A stretch of 64,000 nt of DNA from Microbispora sp. ZYX-F-249. Lineage in GTDB: Bacteria; Actinomycetota; Actinomycetes; Streptosporangiales; Streptosporangiaceae. The notes below the pieces were generated by a model. The model did not search any database, was not told the DNA's origin, and was given only the letters and a program-made list of their open reading frames with translations. The stretch is from positions 248,001-312,000 of the forward strand of contig NZ_JBDJAW010000003.1 of assembly GCF_039649665.1 (NCBI RefSeq), written 5' to 3'. Below, piece by piece: positions 51,557 through 59,833 of the stretch. Positions within the stretch are counted from its first letter, which is position 1, and the number at the start of each line of letters is the position of its first letter. The position numbers and the translations under genes were made by a program.

Positions 51557-52886
51557 GCTCGGGGTGCCTGGCGCGGCCGATGTCGGTCAATCGTTCGTCC
51601 AGCACCCGCGTGTCCGCCGCGGGCGGCAGGACCTTCAGCACGCCGCGGACACGGTCGTGCCCGATCGCGTACCACTGGTCCTCGAGCGCGTCGACCGCCT
51701 TCCGGAGATGCTCGGCGGCCTGGTCGCCGTCGGTGGAGGCGTGCGCGGCCGCGAGGTCGGCGAGCAGCACCGAGCGCTGCTTGCCGCCGTTCGGGCCCAG
51801 GTCGTCGAGCGCCTTGCGCAGCCGGCGGGCCGCCTCCTCGTGGTTGCCCGCCGTCAGGGCGCTGTAGCCGGCGAAACCGTCGAGCCTGGCCCGCTCGAAG
51901 AAGTCCAGCCAGGACGGGTCGTCGCCGCTCGCGTCGATCATGTGGTCGGCGCGGTCGATGTGGCGCATGCACTCCTTCGGCTCGCCGCAGCGGGCCGAGA
52001 TCTCCGACGCCACGCAGTGAAGCCATGCCCTGGTCAGCGGGCTGACGCCGTGCCAGGCATGCGCGAACGCCGCGTCGAGCAGGCCCAGGGCGTCCGTTCG
52101 GTGGCCCTCGAAGCCCGGCACGAACGCCGCGTGGGCGAGCACGGCGGCGGCCAGCGGGTGGTCCCCGCACTCGCGGGTGGCCGACAGCGCCATGCGGAAC
52201 AGCCGCGCCGCGGTGGGGCCGTCGTTCAGGTCGAAGAAGGCGACCCTGCCCGACAGCAGGGCCGAGCGCGCGGCCGCCTCGGCCAGCGTGTGCCGGACCG
52301 CCCCCTCCGGCGCCGCCCGCAGCAGGCTCATGCCGAGCCGTGTGTGCGCGACCGACGCCTGGAAGATGTCGTCCGGCGGCGAGGTCCAGTAGAGCGCGGC
52401 CTGCTTGTCGACGACCCGGGCGAACGCCTCGGCCGACTCGGCGTCGACCCCGCGCCCGCGTTCCACCGCCGCGGGAAGACGCTCGCCGCCCTCACCGAGG
52501 AGCGGAGCGAGCACGCCCGCGCCGAAGAGCCCCCGCAGGAACGTGGAGCGGTCGATGCCGTCTGCGGCGATCATGCTCAGCAGCCTCCGTATCTCGTCCA
52601 CCACCTCCGTGACCGGCCGCATGGCCATCTCGTCGGGGGTGAGCAGTCCCAGTTCGCTCGCGGGCTTGTCGAAAATCGTCACCAGATGCTTGCGGTAGCG
52701 CGGATCCGGCCACCGCTCGCCGGTCTCCCACCGCCTGACCGTGTTGGCCGTCAGGCCGGTGTCCTTCTCGCCGCACGACCGCATGGACGTACGAATGCGT
52801 TCGCACAGCTCCTCGTAGGACCACCCGCGCTGCAGGCGTTCCCACGCGAGCCGGCGATTTTGCGGATGGCGGTGGTTGGCCGGCAT
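51546..52886 (-). CDS. XRE-family HTH transcriptional regulator with TPR-like C-terminus
   Basis: A 446-residue regulator. The N-terminal HTH is around RLQRGWSYEELCERIR, then LTANTVRRWETGERWPDPRY. The remaining 370 residues are a helical, TPR-like array (RARLDGFAGYSALTAGNHEE and similar) that may sense a peptide or partner protein. The start is ATG 52886. It is divergent from a 75-residue protein, with a 23-bp inverted repeat between them that fits an operator. This is the common actinobacterial arrangement of a long XRE protein and a tiny partner. Confidence 0.85.
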   Translation of the reverse strand: MPANHRHPQNRRLAWERLQRGWSYEELCERIRTSMRSCGEKDTGLTANTVRRWETGERWPDPRYRKHLVTIFDKPASELGLLTPDEMAMRPVTEVVDEIRRLLSMIAADGIDRSTFLRGLFGAGVLAPLLGEGGERLPAAVERGRGVDAESAEAFARVVDKQAALYWTSPPDDIFQASVAHTRLGMSLLRAAPEGAVRHTLAEAAARSALLSGRVAFFDLNDGPTAARLFRMALSATRECGDHPLAAAVLAHAAFVPGFEGHRTDALGLLDAAFAHAWHGVSPLTRAWLHCVASEISARCGEPKECMRHIDRADHMIDASGDDPSWLDFFERARLDGFAGYSALTAGNHEEAARRLRKALDDLGPNGGKQRSVLLADLAAAHASTDGDQAAEHLRKAVDALEDQWYAIGHDRVRGVLKVLPPAADTRVLDERLTDIGRARHPELTM

Positions 52887-52905
52887 GTCGCACCCCCAGC
52901 ACACT

Positions 52906-52928
52906 GTGTCAGCGTGACACGCTGACAC
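52906..52928. promoter_or_regulatory. Inverted-repeat operator in the XRE/small-protein divergent region
   Basis: GTGTCAGCG and CGCTGACAC form nine-bp perfect arms around TGACA. It lies 20 bases upstream of the XRE start and 125 bases before the small-protein start, so autoregulation by the XRE protein is likely. Confidence 0.65.
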
Positions 52929-53052
52929 TACGGGAGATTCTGTGTTCGCGCGGCTACTGGCTGTGATTGGACGTCCTCTGGCTGATACTCCAACCGCTTC
53001 AAAAGCGCTTAGCTTGGCCCACTTCCGCGAGCAGCCGTTGGAGATGGGTGAC

Positions 53053-53280
53053 ATGACCACGCTGGAGGACATCGCACGAGACCACGCCGGCTGGATCATC
53101 TGGCGGTCGGACGTCGGCCGCTGGTGGGCGACCAGGCGCGGCCCGGTGAACCTCGACGCGATCCGCAGGGGATGCGCGATGACGCTCGACGCCGACGACC
53201 CCGAGGCCCTCGCCGCGGCGCTCACGGCCCAGGCCGAGCTGACCGCCGCAGTCGCCGCCGACGCCGCGACGACCGGGTGA
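53053..53280 (+). CDS. Small WRSDxGRWxATR protein, XRE partner (paralogue of 16260-16496)
   Basis: A 75-residue acidic protein with the core WIIWRSDVGRWWATRRGPVN and the tail DDPEALAAALTAQAEL. It matches the protein at 16260 in the core and in the LTAQ tail. ATG 53053 has GGAG nine bases upstream; an in-frame ATG at 53044 is too near the ribosome site. It is divergent from the XRE regulator, which suggests it is its target or its partner. Function unknown. Confidence 0.75.
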   Translation: MTTLEDIARDHAGWIIWRSDVGRWWATRRGPVNLDAIRRGCAMTLDADDPEALAAALTAQAELTAAVAADAATTG

Positions 53281-53298
53281 CGGGGGCCGCCGGCGCGG

Positions 53299-53502
53299 TC
53301 AGCGGCCGTGCCGCAGGCGGTCCCTGATGTAGTGGACGACGTGGACCGCGCAGGCGCCGTTGTCGGCGCCTGCGCGATCGGTGACGGTCAACTCGGCCGG
53401 CGACGGGCATGACGAACCGCCCCAACTGCACCGGCGTTCGTGCCCCTTCGTGCCCGGCCGGTAGTCGCCCGCTTCCCAGAACTTGATCTGCAACAGATCC
53501 AT
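53299..53502 (-). CDS. Small Cys-containing hypothetical protein
   Basis: A 67-residue protein starting at ATG 53502 behind GGAGGGGCAGGG. The reading LLQIKFWEAGDYRPGTKGHE and a TVTDRAGADNGACAVHVVHY part loosely recall the DUF397 pattern. Three Cys are present. It follows the HsdR-N-like gene on the same strand after 22 bases, so it is probably co-transcribed with it. Identification is weak. Confidence 0.45.
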   Translation of the reverse strand: MDLLQIKFWEAGDYRPGTKGHERRCSWGGSSCPSPAELTVTDRAGADNGACAVHVVHYIRDRLRHGR

Positions 53503-53524
53503 CCGCCCCTGCCCCTCCGCTGTC

Positions 53525-54313
53525 TCAGGCGAGGAGATCGGGCCTGAGGACGTCCGCCTGCAGGATGCGCTCGATCTCCTTCTCGTCCGCATTGTGTCCC
53601 GTCTGCCGCCGGAGCTCCTTTCGTACGGCGTCGAGGATCACGGGCGTGAGGAGAACGCGGATGAGAGATTTCGGCGCCGTCGCCGCGCGGGCCTTCCACA
53701 GGTCGTCGATCAGTCGGCGCTTGAACGCCTCCTTGCTGAGGTAGAAGAGCGCGTCGGCCTTCCCACTCAGCCCCCCTTCGTCGAGGAGGTCGACCTCCAG
53801 GGCCAGGTCGACGACGACCGGGAGGCCACCGGTGAGGTGGTAGACCTGCCACATCTGCCCGTTCGTCAGCACCATCCATTCGACGCCCTCGTTCACCGCG
53901 TACATTTGCACCTGCCGCAGGTGTTTGACGCCCAATTTCTGCGTGCACCGCTTGACCTCGATGAACGCGGCCAGCTGCTTGTCCACGCGTATGCCGTAGT
54001 CGGCGAATTCGCCTTTGACCTGGTATTCGGTGGTGAGATCTTCGTATTTGTCGTACCCCAGCCCCTCGCAGAGGAAATCGGTGACGAGCAGGCGGGTGTC
54101 GCCCTCGTTGGCGTCGCGGGCGATGAGATCGCTGAGGGGCTTGCCGTATCGGCGAATCGCCGTGCGGATGCGGATGCGCGCCTCGGATTCCCACTTCGGC
54201 ATGGTCCGAGGGGTGGCGGGCGCCTTCCGGGTTCCGCGAACGTCGCCCTCAGGCGTGAGGGAGGCTTGAGTCGCATCGGGTGTGACGAGGGCCTCGGACG
54301 TCTGCTCGGTCAT
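53525..54313 (-). CDS. HsdR N-terminal-like (type I restriction nuclease fold) protein
   Basis: A 262-residue protein. DYGIRVDKQLAAFIEVKR (about residues 115-132) is the D...ExK motif of the PD-(D/E)XK nucleases found at the N-terminus of HsdR. LRQVQMYAVNEGVEWMVLTN is the following conserved helix and strand. No helicase domain and no methylase or specificity gene are present, so it is an orphan. The start is ATG 54313 with GGAGAAGG upstream; an ATG at 54358 is also open. Base composition is lower in GC than its neighbours, which hints at transfer. Confidence 0.75.
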   Translation of the reverse strand: MTEQTSEALVTPDATQASLTPEGDVRGTRKAPATPRTMPKWESEARIRIRTAIRRYGKPLSDLIARDANEGDTRLLVTDFLCEGLGYDKYEDLTTEYQVKGEFADYGIRVDKQLAAFIEVKRCTQKLGVKHLRQVQMYAVNEGVEWMVLTNGQMWQVYHLTGGLPVVVDLALEVDLLDEGGLSGKADALFYLSKEAFKRRLIDDLWKARAATAPKSLIRVLLTPVILDAVRKELRRQTGHNADEKEIERILQADVLRPDLLA

Positions 54314-54553
54314 CGGGTGCACCTTCTCCTCAAAACGCTCGGGTCGTTTGCCGGTCATCGACGTGACGGTGTTGGACGCGTTTCCGCCCCCGAATGGTTA
54401 CCGCCGTAAATATCTGTTCAGCAACAAATGAAATTGCGGCCGTATGTCTCAAATTAGGATTTATCCGGTTATGTACGGTCATTTCGACCGCCATGTTCGA
54501 AGCCGAGTCGGTGTGCCTCGCGGGGCGCCGTCCGTGTGCCTCGGAACTGGGGG

Positions 54554-54595
54554 TTCCACGTCGTGTTGCGTCTCGCTATAGTGCGGATTGCACTA
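54554..54595 (+). promoter_or_regulatory. PadR promoter with overlapping inverted repeat
   Basis: TTCCAC, 17 bases, TATAGT (54577-54582) forms a -35/-10 pair. The inverted repeat TAGTGC-GGATT-GCACTA (54579-54595) overlaps the -10 and the likely start point, as expected for PadR autorepression. Confidence 0.55.
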
Positions 54596-54611
54596 AGGCG
54601 ATGGGGGAGTG

Positions 54612-55205
54612 ATGGGGCGGGCGGACAGGGATCTGGTCGGGCTCACGGTGCTCGCCCTGCTGTCCGTACGGCCCGCCCACCCCTACGAGCTGCACCGGTT
54701 CGTCATCGACACGCACAAGGACTACATCGGCGGGCTGCCCCGCAGCCTCTACCACGCGGTCGACCGGTTGGCCCGCGACGAGCTCATCGCTCCGGTCGAG
54801 ACCAGCAGGGAGGGCCGCCGGCCGGAACGCACGGTCTACCGGGTGACCGAGGAGGGGCGGGCCGAGCTGAGCACCCGGCTGCGCCGTCTCCTGGAACAGC
54901 CGGACGGCGACACCAAGGTCTTCCTGGCGGCGGTGTCGCTGATGGGATGCCTTCCCGTCCCCGAGGCGGAGCGGGCGCTGAGCACCCGCGCCGCCACGCT
55001 GGAGGGCGCGATCGTCGCGGCCGACGCGCACATCGAGACGCTGGGCGGCTCCGGCCTGCCGCGCGTGCTGGTCCTCGAAGTGGAGTACGACCGGGCGATG
55101 AAGGCCGCCGAATTGGAGTGGGTCCGTGCGACCCTCGCCGAGATCCGGTCCGGCCGGATCACCTGGAGCACCGAGACGAACGCCGGGCAGCTCGACCGGC
55201 AGTGA
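54612..55205 (+). CDS. PadR-family transcriptional regulator
   Basis: A 197-residue regulator. The PadR winged helix is VLALLSVRPAHPYELHRFVI and then GLPRSLYHAVDRLARDELIA, with the wing ERTVYRVTEEGRAEL; a helical C-terminal domain (Vir_act_alpha_C type) follows. ATG 54612 is used; GTG 54609 is also possible. It leads the unit with the SnoaL-like and SRPBCC-like genes. It represses, by family rule, its own promoter and a nearby gene. Confidence 0.87.
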   Translation: MGRADRDLVGLTVLALLSVRPAHPYELHRFVIDTHKDYIGGLPRSLYHAVDRLARDELIAPVETSREGRRPERTVYRVTEEGRAELSTRLRRLLEQPDGDTKVFLAAVSLMGCLPVPEAERALSTRAATLEGAIVAADAHIETLGGSGLPRVLVLEVEYDRAMKAAELEWVRATLAEIRSGRITWSTETNAGQLDRQ

Positions 55206-55325
55206 TGCGCCGGCCGGATGCGCCAACATCCGGCCGGCGCCCGACCCGACCACCGCGAAGCGGCCGATCAGGGCTCGCACTCGAAGGATAGGCGGCTTCG
55301 CGGTCATCCGAAAGGAGCCGTAGCG

Positions 55326-55736
55326 ATGCCGGAAACCGCATCCGATGACATCCACCGCCTGCTGGACGCGCTGACCGCGGCCTGGAACGACGGTGACGCC
55401 GCCGCCTTCGCGGGGCTTTTCACCGAGGACGCCGACTACGTGACGTACTTCGGGGCCCGCATGGAGGGCCGCCGGGCAATCGAGGACAGCCACCGGGCAC
55501 TGTTCGAGGGCCCGCTGAAGGGGTCCCGGCTGGGCGCGCCGGCCGCCGCGCCGCCGCTGCGGAAGATCCGCCTGCTGAGCCCGGACACGGCGCTGGTCGT
55601 GATGACCGGGGGATCGTCCCTGCCGGACGGCGGGTCCGATCCGGGCCGTGACTCGATCATGACGTTCACCGCGGTCAGGGAGGGCGACGGCTGGCGCCTC
55701 GCGTCGTTCCAGAACACGCGGATCGGTGCGCCGTGA
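55326..55736 (+). CDS. SnoaL-like / SgcJ-EcaC family protein
   Basis: A 136-residue protein. ALTAAWNDGDAAAFAGLFTE and YVTYFGARMEGRRAIEDSHR are the N-terminal helices of the NTF2-like SgcJ/EcaC fold. The C-terminus is a beta-sheet (FTAVREGDGWRLASFQNTRI). These small barrels bind hydrophobic ligands or are unassigned oxidoreductases. The start is ATG 55326 after AAAGGAG. Its stop overlaps the next start (GTGA). Confidence 0.8.
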   Translation: MPETASDDIHRLLDALTAAWNDGDAAAFAGLFTEDADYVTYFGARMEGRRAIEDSHRALFEGPLKGSRLGAPAAAPPLRKIRLLSPDTALVVMTGGSSLPDGGSDPGRDSIMTFTAVREGDGWRLASFQNTRIGAP

Positions 55737-56188
55737 CGCCTGCCGAGACCCCGCTGTGCGAGGTGCGCGGCGTCGTCGAGGCGCCGGTCGACCGGGTGGC
55801 CGGCCTCATCCTGCGGGTACGGCCGGGGCCGGTGGGGCGGCACAACTGCTTCCCGCTGGCGGAGCACGGCGGAACGCTCACGGGGGGACCGGACCGGTTC
55901 GTGCTCGCCGCCCCCGGGCACACGATGACCGTCGAGGTGGGACCGGACCGGCTGGCCGTCCAGGGCGGCTGGTGGTATCGCGGTGAATACCGCCTCGCCC
56001 CCGATCCGGCCGGCACGCTGCTGGTCCACCAGGTCCGCAACGTGGCTGAGCGCCTGCGCTGGGGAGTGCCCCTGGCCAACGGGTTCTTCCGGCGGTTCGG
56101 ACCGCGGACGCGCGAGGGCTTCGCCGTCCTGCTCGACCGGGTGGGAGCCGAGCTGGGCTGCCCGGTCCGCCTGCTGGGCGGGCGCTGA
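55733..56188 (+). CDS. SRPBCC-like hypothetical protein
   Basis: A 151-residue protein. CEVRGVVEAPVDRVAGLILR at the N-terminus has the strand and helix of the START/SRPBCC fold, and the rest is beta-rich (WWYRGEYRLAPDPAGTLLVH) with a closing helix. The family assignment is tentative. The start is GTG 55733 in a four-base overlap with the SnoaL-like gene, so the two are co-translated. Confidence 0.6.
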   Translation: MTPAETPLCEVRGVVEAPVDRVAGLILRVRPGPVGRHNCFPLAEHGGTLTGGPDRFVLAAPGHTMTVEVGPDRLAVQGGWWYRGEYRLAPDPAGTLLVHQVRNVAERLRWGVPLANGFFRRFGPRTREGFAVLLDRVGAELGCPVRLLGGR

Positions 56189-56195
56189 GAGGCCC

Positions 56196-56249
56196 CGGCC
56201 CGGTCCGGCCCGGCCCGGTCCGGCCCGGCCCGGCTCGGGCCGGTCCGGG
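56196..56249 (+). repeat. 15-bp GC-only direct repeat
   Basis: Two perfect consecutive units of CGGCCCGGTCCGGCC (56196-56210 and 56211-56225), followed by a degenerate third. Non-coding. Confidence 0.8.
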
Positions 56250-56265
56250 ACCCCGGCCTGCACGG

Positions 56266-56427
56266 GTGCGGTGCGCCGCGACGTCGCCGCCCGGGTTGCG
56301 CGCCGAGATCCGGGCGGTGTACGGGGCGAGCGAGACTCTGGCCGGTCGCGACGGAGGGGAGCGCGAACGCACGGTCGAGCCGGTGCGCATGGTCGCCGCA
56401 GGCCACCGCTCCGGGCACGTGGCATGA
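56266..56427 (+). pseudogene. Remnant of a WYL-domain regulator
   Basis: A 53-codon frame ending at TGA 56425-56427 reads LRAEIRAVYGASETLAGRDG then ERERTVEPVRMVAAGH. It resembles the first strands of a WYL domain (YRDR..G....RTVEPYRLV.AGRRWYL). The key WYL residues are lost and there is no HTH upstream. It may be a decayed gene end. It lies between repeats and the possible SOS box. Confidence 0.35.
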
Positions 56428-56443
56428 TCGAATAGATGTTCTA
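56428..56443. promoter_or_regulatory. Possible SOS (LexA) box upstream of alkB
   Basis: TCGAATAGATGTTCTA agrees with the actinobacterial LexA consensus TCGAACRNRYGTTYGA at most positions; the sixth base and the next-to-last base differ. It lies 14 bases before the AlkB start codon. Confidence 0.5.
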
Positions 56444-56457
56444 ATACAATCGATGTC

Positions 56458-57087
56458 ATGACGGCTTTTCAGGCCTCGCTGCTGGACTGGGGTAAGGACG
56501 TTCAGATCGGGCCGCTCGGTTCGTCGGTGCGGCGCACGCCGCTCGGCCGGGGCGCCTGGATCGACGTCCGGCCACACTGGGTCGAGGGGGCGGACGCGCT
56601 CTTCGAACGCCTCCTCGAGGCGGTGCCCTGGCACGCCGAGCGCAGGCACATGTACGACCGGGTCGTGGACGTGCCGCGGCTGCTGAAGTTCTACGACGAG
56701 GGCGAAGAACTGCCCGATCCCGTCCTGGCCGAGGCGAGGGACCTGCTCGACGCCCACTACGAGGAGGAGCTCGGCGAGCGGTTCCGCACGGCGGGCCTGT
56801 GCCTGTACCGGGACGGCCGCGACAGCGTCGCCTGGCACGGCGACACGATCGGACGCGGCAGCACGCAGGACACCATGGTCGCCATCGTGTCGGTCGGCAC
56901 CCCACGCCCGCTGCTGCTGCGCCCGCGCGGCGGGGGAGGCCCGACGCTGCGGCACGAGCTGGGCCACGGCGACCTCATCGTCATGGGCGGGAGCTGCCAG
57001 CGCACCTGGGAGCACGCTGTTCCGAAGTCCACCAAGGTGATCGGCGCCCGCATCAGCGTGCAGTTCCGCCCGAGAGGCGTACGGTGA
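56458..57087 (+). CDS. alkB: AlkB-family alpha-ketoglutarate-dependent dioxygenase
   Basis: A 209-residue Fe(II)/2-oxoglutarate enzyme. WHGDTIGRG carries H127 and D129, the metal ligands; the third is H186 in WEHAVPK; ISVQFRP holds the 2-oxoglutarate-binding Arg. These match AlkB, which repairs 1-methyladenine and 3-methylcytosine in DNA or RNA. It starts at ATG 56458. It is monocistronic behind a possible SOS box. Confidence 0.88.
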   Translation: MTAFQASLLDWGKDVQIGPLGSSVRRTPLGRGAWIDVRPHWVEGADALFERLLEAVPWHAERRHMYDRVVDVPRLLKFYDEGEELPDPVLAEARDLLDAHYEEELGERFRTAGLCLYRDGRDSVAWHGDTIGRGSTQDTMVAIVSVGTPRPLLLRPRGGGGPTLRHELGHGDLIVMGGSCQRTWEHAVPKSTKVIGARISVQFRPRGVR

Positions 57088-57248
57088 CGGCACGCGGCGG
57101 GCACCCCTGATCCGACCCGCCTCGGCCGCCTCCCGGGCATGAGGGCCCGCCCCCGCCTGCCCGGCCGTTGACACGTGCGGTTTCCTGGTACTGCTGGAGC
57201 AAGGCCCGGGCAAAGGACGGGCCACGGTCGCACGAGGAAAGGTCGCGG

Positions 57249-58247
57249 ATGATCCCGAACCCCTACGCCCCCGCCCCCACCCGGTACGACGACATGCGGT
57301 ACCGGCGCAGCGGAAGGAGCGGGGTGCTGCTTCCCGAGATCTCCCTCGGCCTGTGGCACAACTTCGGCGACGGCCACCCCCTCGACGTGCAGCGTGCCGT
57401 CCTGCGCCGGGCCTTCGACCTCGGCGTCACCCACTTCGACCTGGCCAACAACTACGGCCCGCCGTACGGCTCGGCGGAGGAGAACTTCGGCCGCCACCTG
57501 CGCGCGGACTTCCGGCCCTACCGGGACGAGCTGTTCATCTCGACCAAGGCGGGCTACGACATGTGGCCCGGCCCGTACGGCGAGTGGGGATCGCGCAAGT
57601 ATCTGCTGGCCAGCCTCGACCGGTCGCTGAGCCGGATGGGCCTCGACTACGTGGACGTCTTCTACTCCCACCGGCCCGACCCGGACACCCCCATCGAGGA
57701 GACGATGGGCGCCCTCGACACGGCGGTGCGCTCCGGCAAGGCCCTCTACGTGGGCATCTCGAACTACTCCGCCGAGGAGACCGAGCGGGCCGCCGCCGTG
57801 CTGCGCGAGCTGGGCACCCCGCTCCTGATCCACCAGCCGCGCTACTCGATGCTCGACCGGTGGGTGGAGGACGGGCTGCTCGACACGCTGGAGCAGGCGG
57901 GAGCGGGCTGCATCGCCTACTCGCCGCTGGCGCAGGGCCTGCTCACCGGGCGCTACCTCGACGGCGAGGTGCCGGCCGACTCCCGGATGGCGATCGGCCA
58001 CTTCCTCACGCGCGACCGGCTCACGTCCGGCCTGCTGGAGACCCTGCGCGGCCTCGACAAGATCGCGCAAGAGCGCGGGCAGACGCTCGCCCAGCTCGCC
58101 CTGTCGTGGATCCTGCGCGACCGGCGCATCACGTCCGTGCTGGTCGGGGCCAGCTCGGTCGGGCAGCTCGAGCAGAACATCGCGGCCCTCGCCGCGCCCC
58201 CGCTCACGCCGGAGGAGCTGGCCGAGATCGAAAGCCTGCTGCCGTAG
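57249..58247 (+). CDS. Aldo/keto reductase (YghZ/GpR-like)
   Basis: A 332-residue TIM-barrel NADPH reductase. YRRSGRSGVLLPEISLGLWH at the N-terminus, FDLANNYGPPYGSAEENFG (catalytic Asp/Tyr), ISTKAGYDMWPGPYGEWGSR (catalytic Lys) and YVDVFYSHRPDPDTPIEETM match L-glyceraldehyde 3-phosphate reductases and KvBeta-like AKRs. ATG 57249 has GAGGAAAGG upstream. A TTGACA is at 57168. It probably reduces an aldehyde such as L-GAP or methylglyoxal. Confidence 0.9.
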   Translation: MIPNPYAPAPTRYDDMRYRRSGRSGVLLPEISLGLWHNFGDGHPLDVQRAVLRRAFDLGVTHFDLANNYGPPYGSAEENFGRHLRADFRPYRDELFISTKAGYDMWPGPYGEWGSRKYLLASLDRSLSRMGLDYVDVFYSHRPDPDTPIEETMGALDTAVRSGKALYVGISNYSAEETERAAAVLRELGTPLLIHQPRYSMLDRWVEDGLLDTLEQAGAGCIAYSPLAQGLLTGRYLDGEVPADSRMAIGHFLTRDRLTSGLLETLRGLDKIAQERGQTLAQLALSWILRDRRITSVLVGASSVGQLEQNIAALAAPPLTPEELAEIESLLP

Positions 58248-58502
58248 GGGCTCGTTCCGTGATGGTGTCCCGCCTGAGCATCAGTGAGGAGTAGCAGGAT
58301 CACGCCCCGGGGAACGAGGAAGATCGATACCGGCAGACGGAAGAGGTCGCGCTTCATGGGCTCGGCGTTCGCCTGATTCATCGGCTCACGGGTGGAGTGT
58401 TCTATGAAGCGCTTCGGTGTGGAGCGCGCTTTTCGGTGACGACTTCGTGAACTGATCTACGCAACGGGGGCGGGTGTATGCCGGCCGGGCTCTTCTTTCT
58501 GC

Positions 58503-58757
58503 TTACTCGCCCCCGTCGCCACCGTCTCCGCCGAATCCACCGTCTCCTCCGCTTCCGCTGTATCCGGCGCCACCACCGCCGCCGTATCCGGAGCCGCCGG
58601 CGCCTCCGTTCGAGCTGCGCTCGCCCGCCTCCTCCATCAGCCCCAGGACGCCGCCGAGGACCAAAGCGCCGACGAGAAGCTTGAGGACCCCCTCCCAGCC
58701 CCATTTGGCCAGCACGAACAGGGCGACGATGGCCGCCACTGTCAGGAATTTGCGCAT
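58503..58757 (-). CDS. Small membrane protein with Gly-rich tail
   Basis: An 84-residue protein. Hydrophobic segments at about 4-18 and 26-44 are followed by a Gly/Ser/Asp tail (NGGAGGSGYGGGGGAGYSGS). ATG 58757 has GAGGAGGGATC upstream, and a longer open frame is not supported. No family is recognised. It is monocistronic. Confidence 0.6.
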   Translation of the reverse strand: MRKFLTVAAIVALFVLAKWGWEGVLKLLVGALVLGGVLGLMEEAGERSSNGGAGGSGYGGGGGAGYSGSGGDGGFGGDGGDGGE

Positions 58758-59081
58758 GATCCCTCCTCGAGTTCGGGCGATCTCACTGTCGCTCACGCAA
58801 AGTGACGAAGTCAATACGCCAATCAGGCGTCGCGGGACAATCTCGTTCAAGGGCTCTTTCTCTGTGCTGAAGGTCTGCTCGTGACTCTCTGATCGCGCAT
58901 CTCGCGTGCGGCCGTATCTCCTCGCGGCGTCGCTGCTCCCGGGAATGAAGCCGCCGTCTTGGGATGCCGCGCACCCCGGCCGTACGGATCGGATCCAGCC
59001 CATCGACGAGACCCGTTCAAATGCCGTAGTCGCCGCCGGCGGTCGCTTTCAAGCCCGCCGGATCGGGGTGCCCGCCGCGGT
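58758..59081. other. Non-coding stretch between small membrane gene and IS element
   Basis: About 320 bases. It should hold the promoter of the small membrane gene. I see no supported gene or repeat in it. Confidence 0.5.
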
Positions 59082-59085
59082 CTAG
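59082..59085. repeat. CTAG target-site duplication, left copy
   Basis: CTAG directly abuts the left inverted repeat; the partner is 59834-59837. It also forms the transposase stop codon on the minus strand. Confidence 0.8.
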
Positions 59086-59716
59086 TTGTTCTGTCCCGTG
59101 AGGGTGGGTACGCGGCTGGCGGGTGGTAGGCCGTTCAGCGCGGTGTGGCCGCGGTGGTGATTGTAGGTGTGCAACCAGGCGGGCAGGGCGGCGCGGCGTT
59201 GGTCTCGGAGGTGTAGGGCTGGGCGTATGCCCATTCGCCGAGCAGGGTGCGGTTGTAGCGTTCGGCCTTGCCGTTGGTCCGGGGTTTCTTGATGTCGACG
59301 TGTACGAGGTCTCCGGGTGTGAGGTGTTCGTAGCGGCGGATGGTGCGGCTGGTGGCGCGGTCGAGGTGGGCCAGGCGGGTCAGTCGGTAGCGGGCAAGGA
59401 CGCGGGGGACGGTCGAGGGGTGCGGGCCCAGCAGGTAGGCGATGCGGGCCGGGCCCGACCGGCGCAGCACGCGGACTTTGATGATGCGCCGCTCGGTGCG
59501 GGTTGGGGTGCGGCGAGGGCTGTGGTGCGGGCGCGAGGAGCGGTCGGCCATGCCGGCTGCTCCGTCTTGCCGGTAGCGGTCGGCCCAGCGCCGGGCGGTG
59601 GTGACGGCGACCTGGAAGCGTTCGGCTGCCCTGCGCAGCGGCCAGCCGTCGTCGACGACCCACCGGGCCAGGCGCAGGCGTCCGAGTTCGGTCAGCGGGG
59701 CGTTATGGTGGGGCAT
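59082..59716 (-). pseudogene. IS481-family transposase, internally deleted and frameshifted
   Basis: From ATG 59716 the reading LARWVVDDGWPLRRAAERFQ and an IS481 HTH lead to LVHVDIKK, the first catalytic Asp region. It then jumps at once to PRTNGKAERYNRTLL, which is normally about 100 residues further on. The DDHSR part with the second Asp is thus missing. A second defect near 59199-59203 is one missing base (YTSET should continue QRRAALPAW). The stop codon TAG is provided by the CTAG target duplication. It cannot be active. Confidence 0.85.
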
Positions 59717-59833
59717 GAGGGCCTTTCTGGTTGGCGTGTAGATGTCGCAATCCACACCAAACCGAAGGCCCTCACCCATTTACAAGGTCATTCGTGCGTG
59801 TCGCCCCGTACCTAACCTCTGTGGTCAGTACAA
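59086..59833. mobile_element. IS481-family element, internally deleted (748 bp)
   Basis: The ends TTGTTCTGTCCC (59086) and, on the other strand, TTGTACTGACCA (59833) are imperfect terminal inverted repeats. The element is flanked by CTAG at 59082-59085 and at 59834-59837, a four-base target duplication. CTAG is the known target of IS481. The usual length is about 1 kb, so some 300 bases are missing. Confidence 0.88.
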
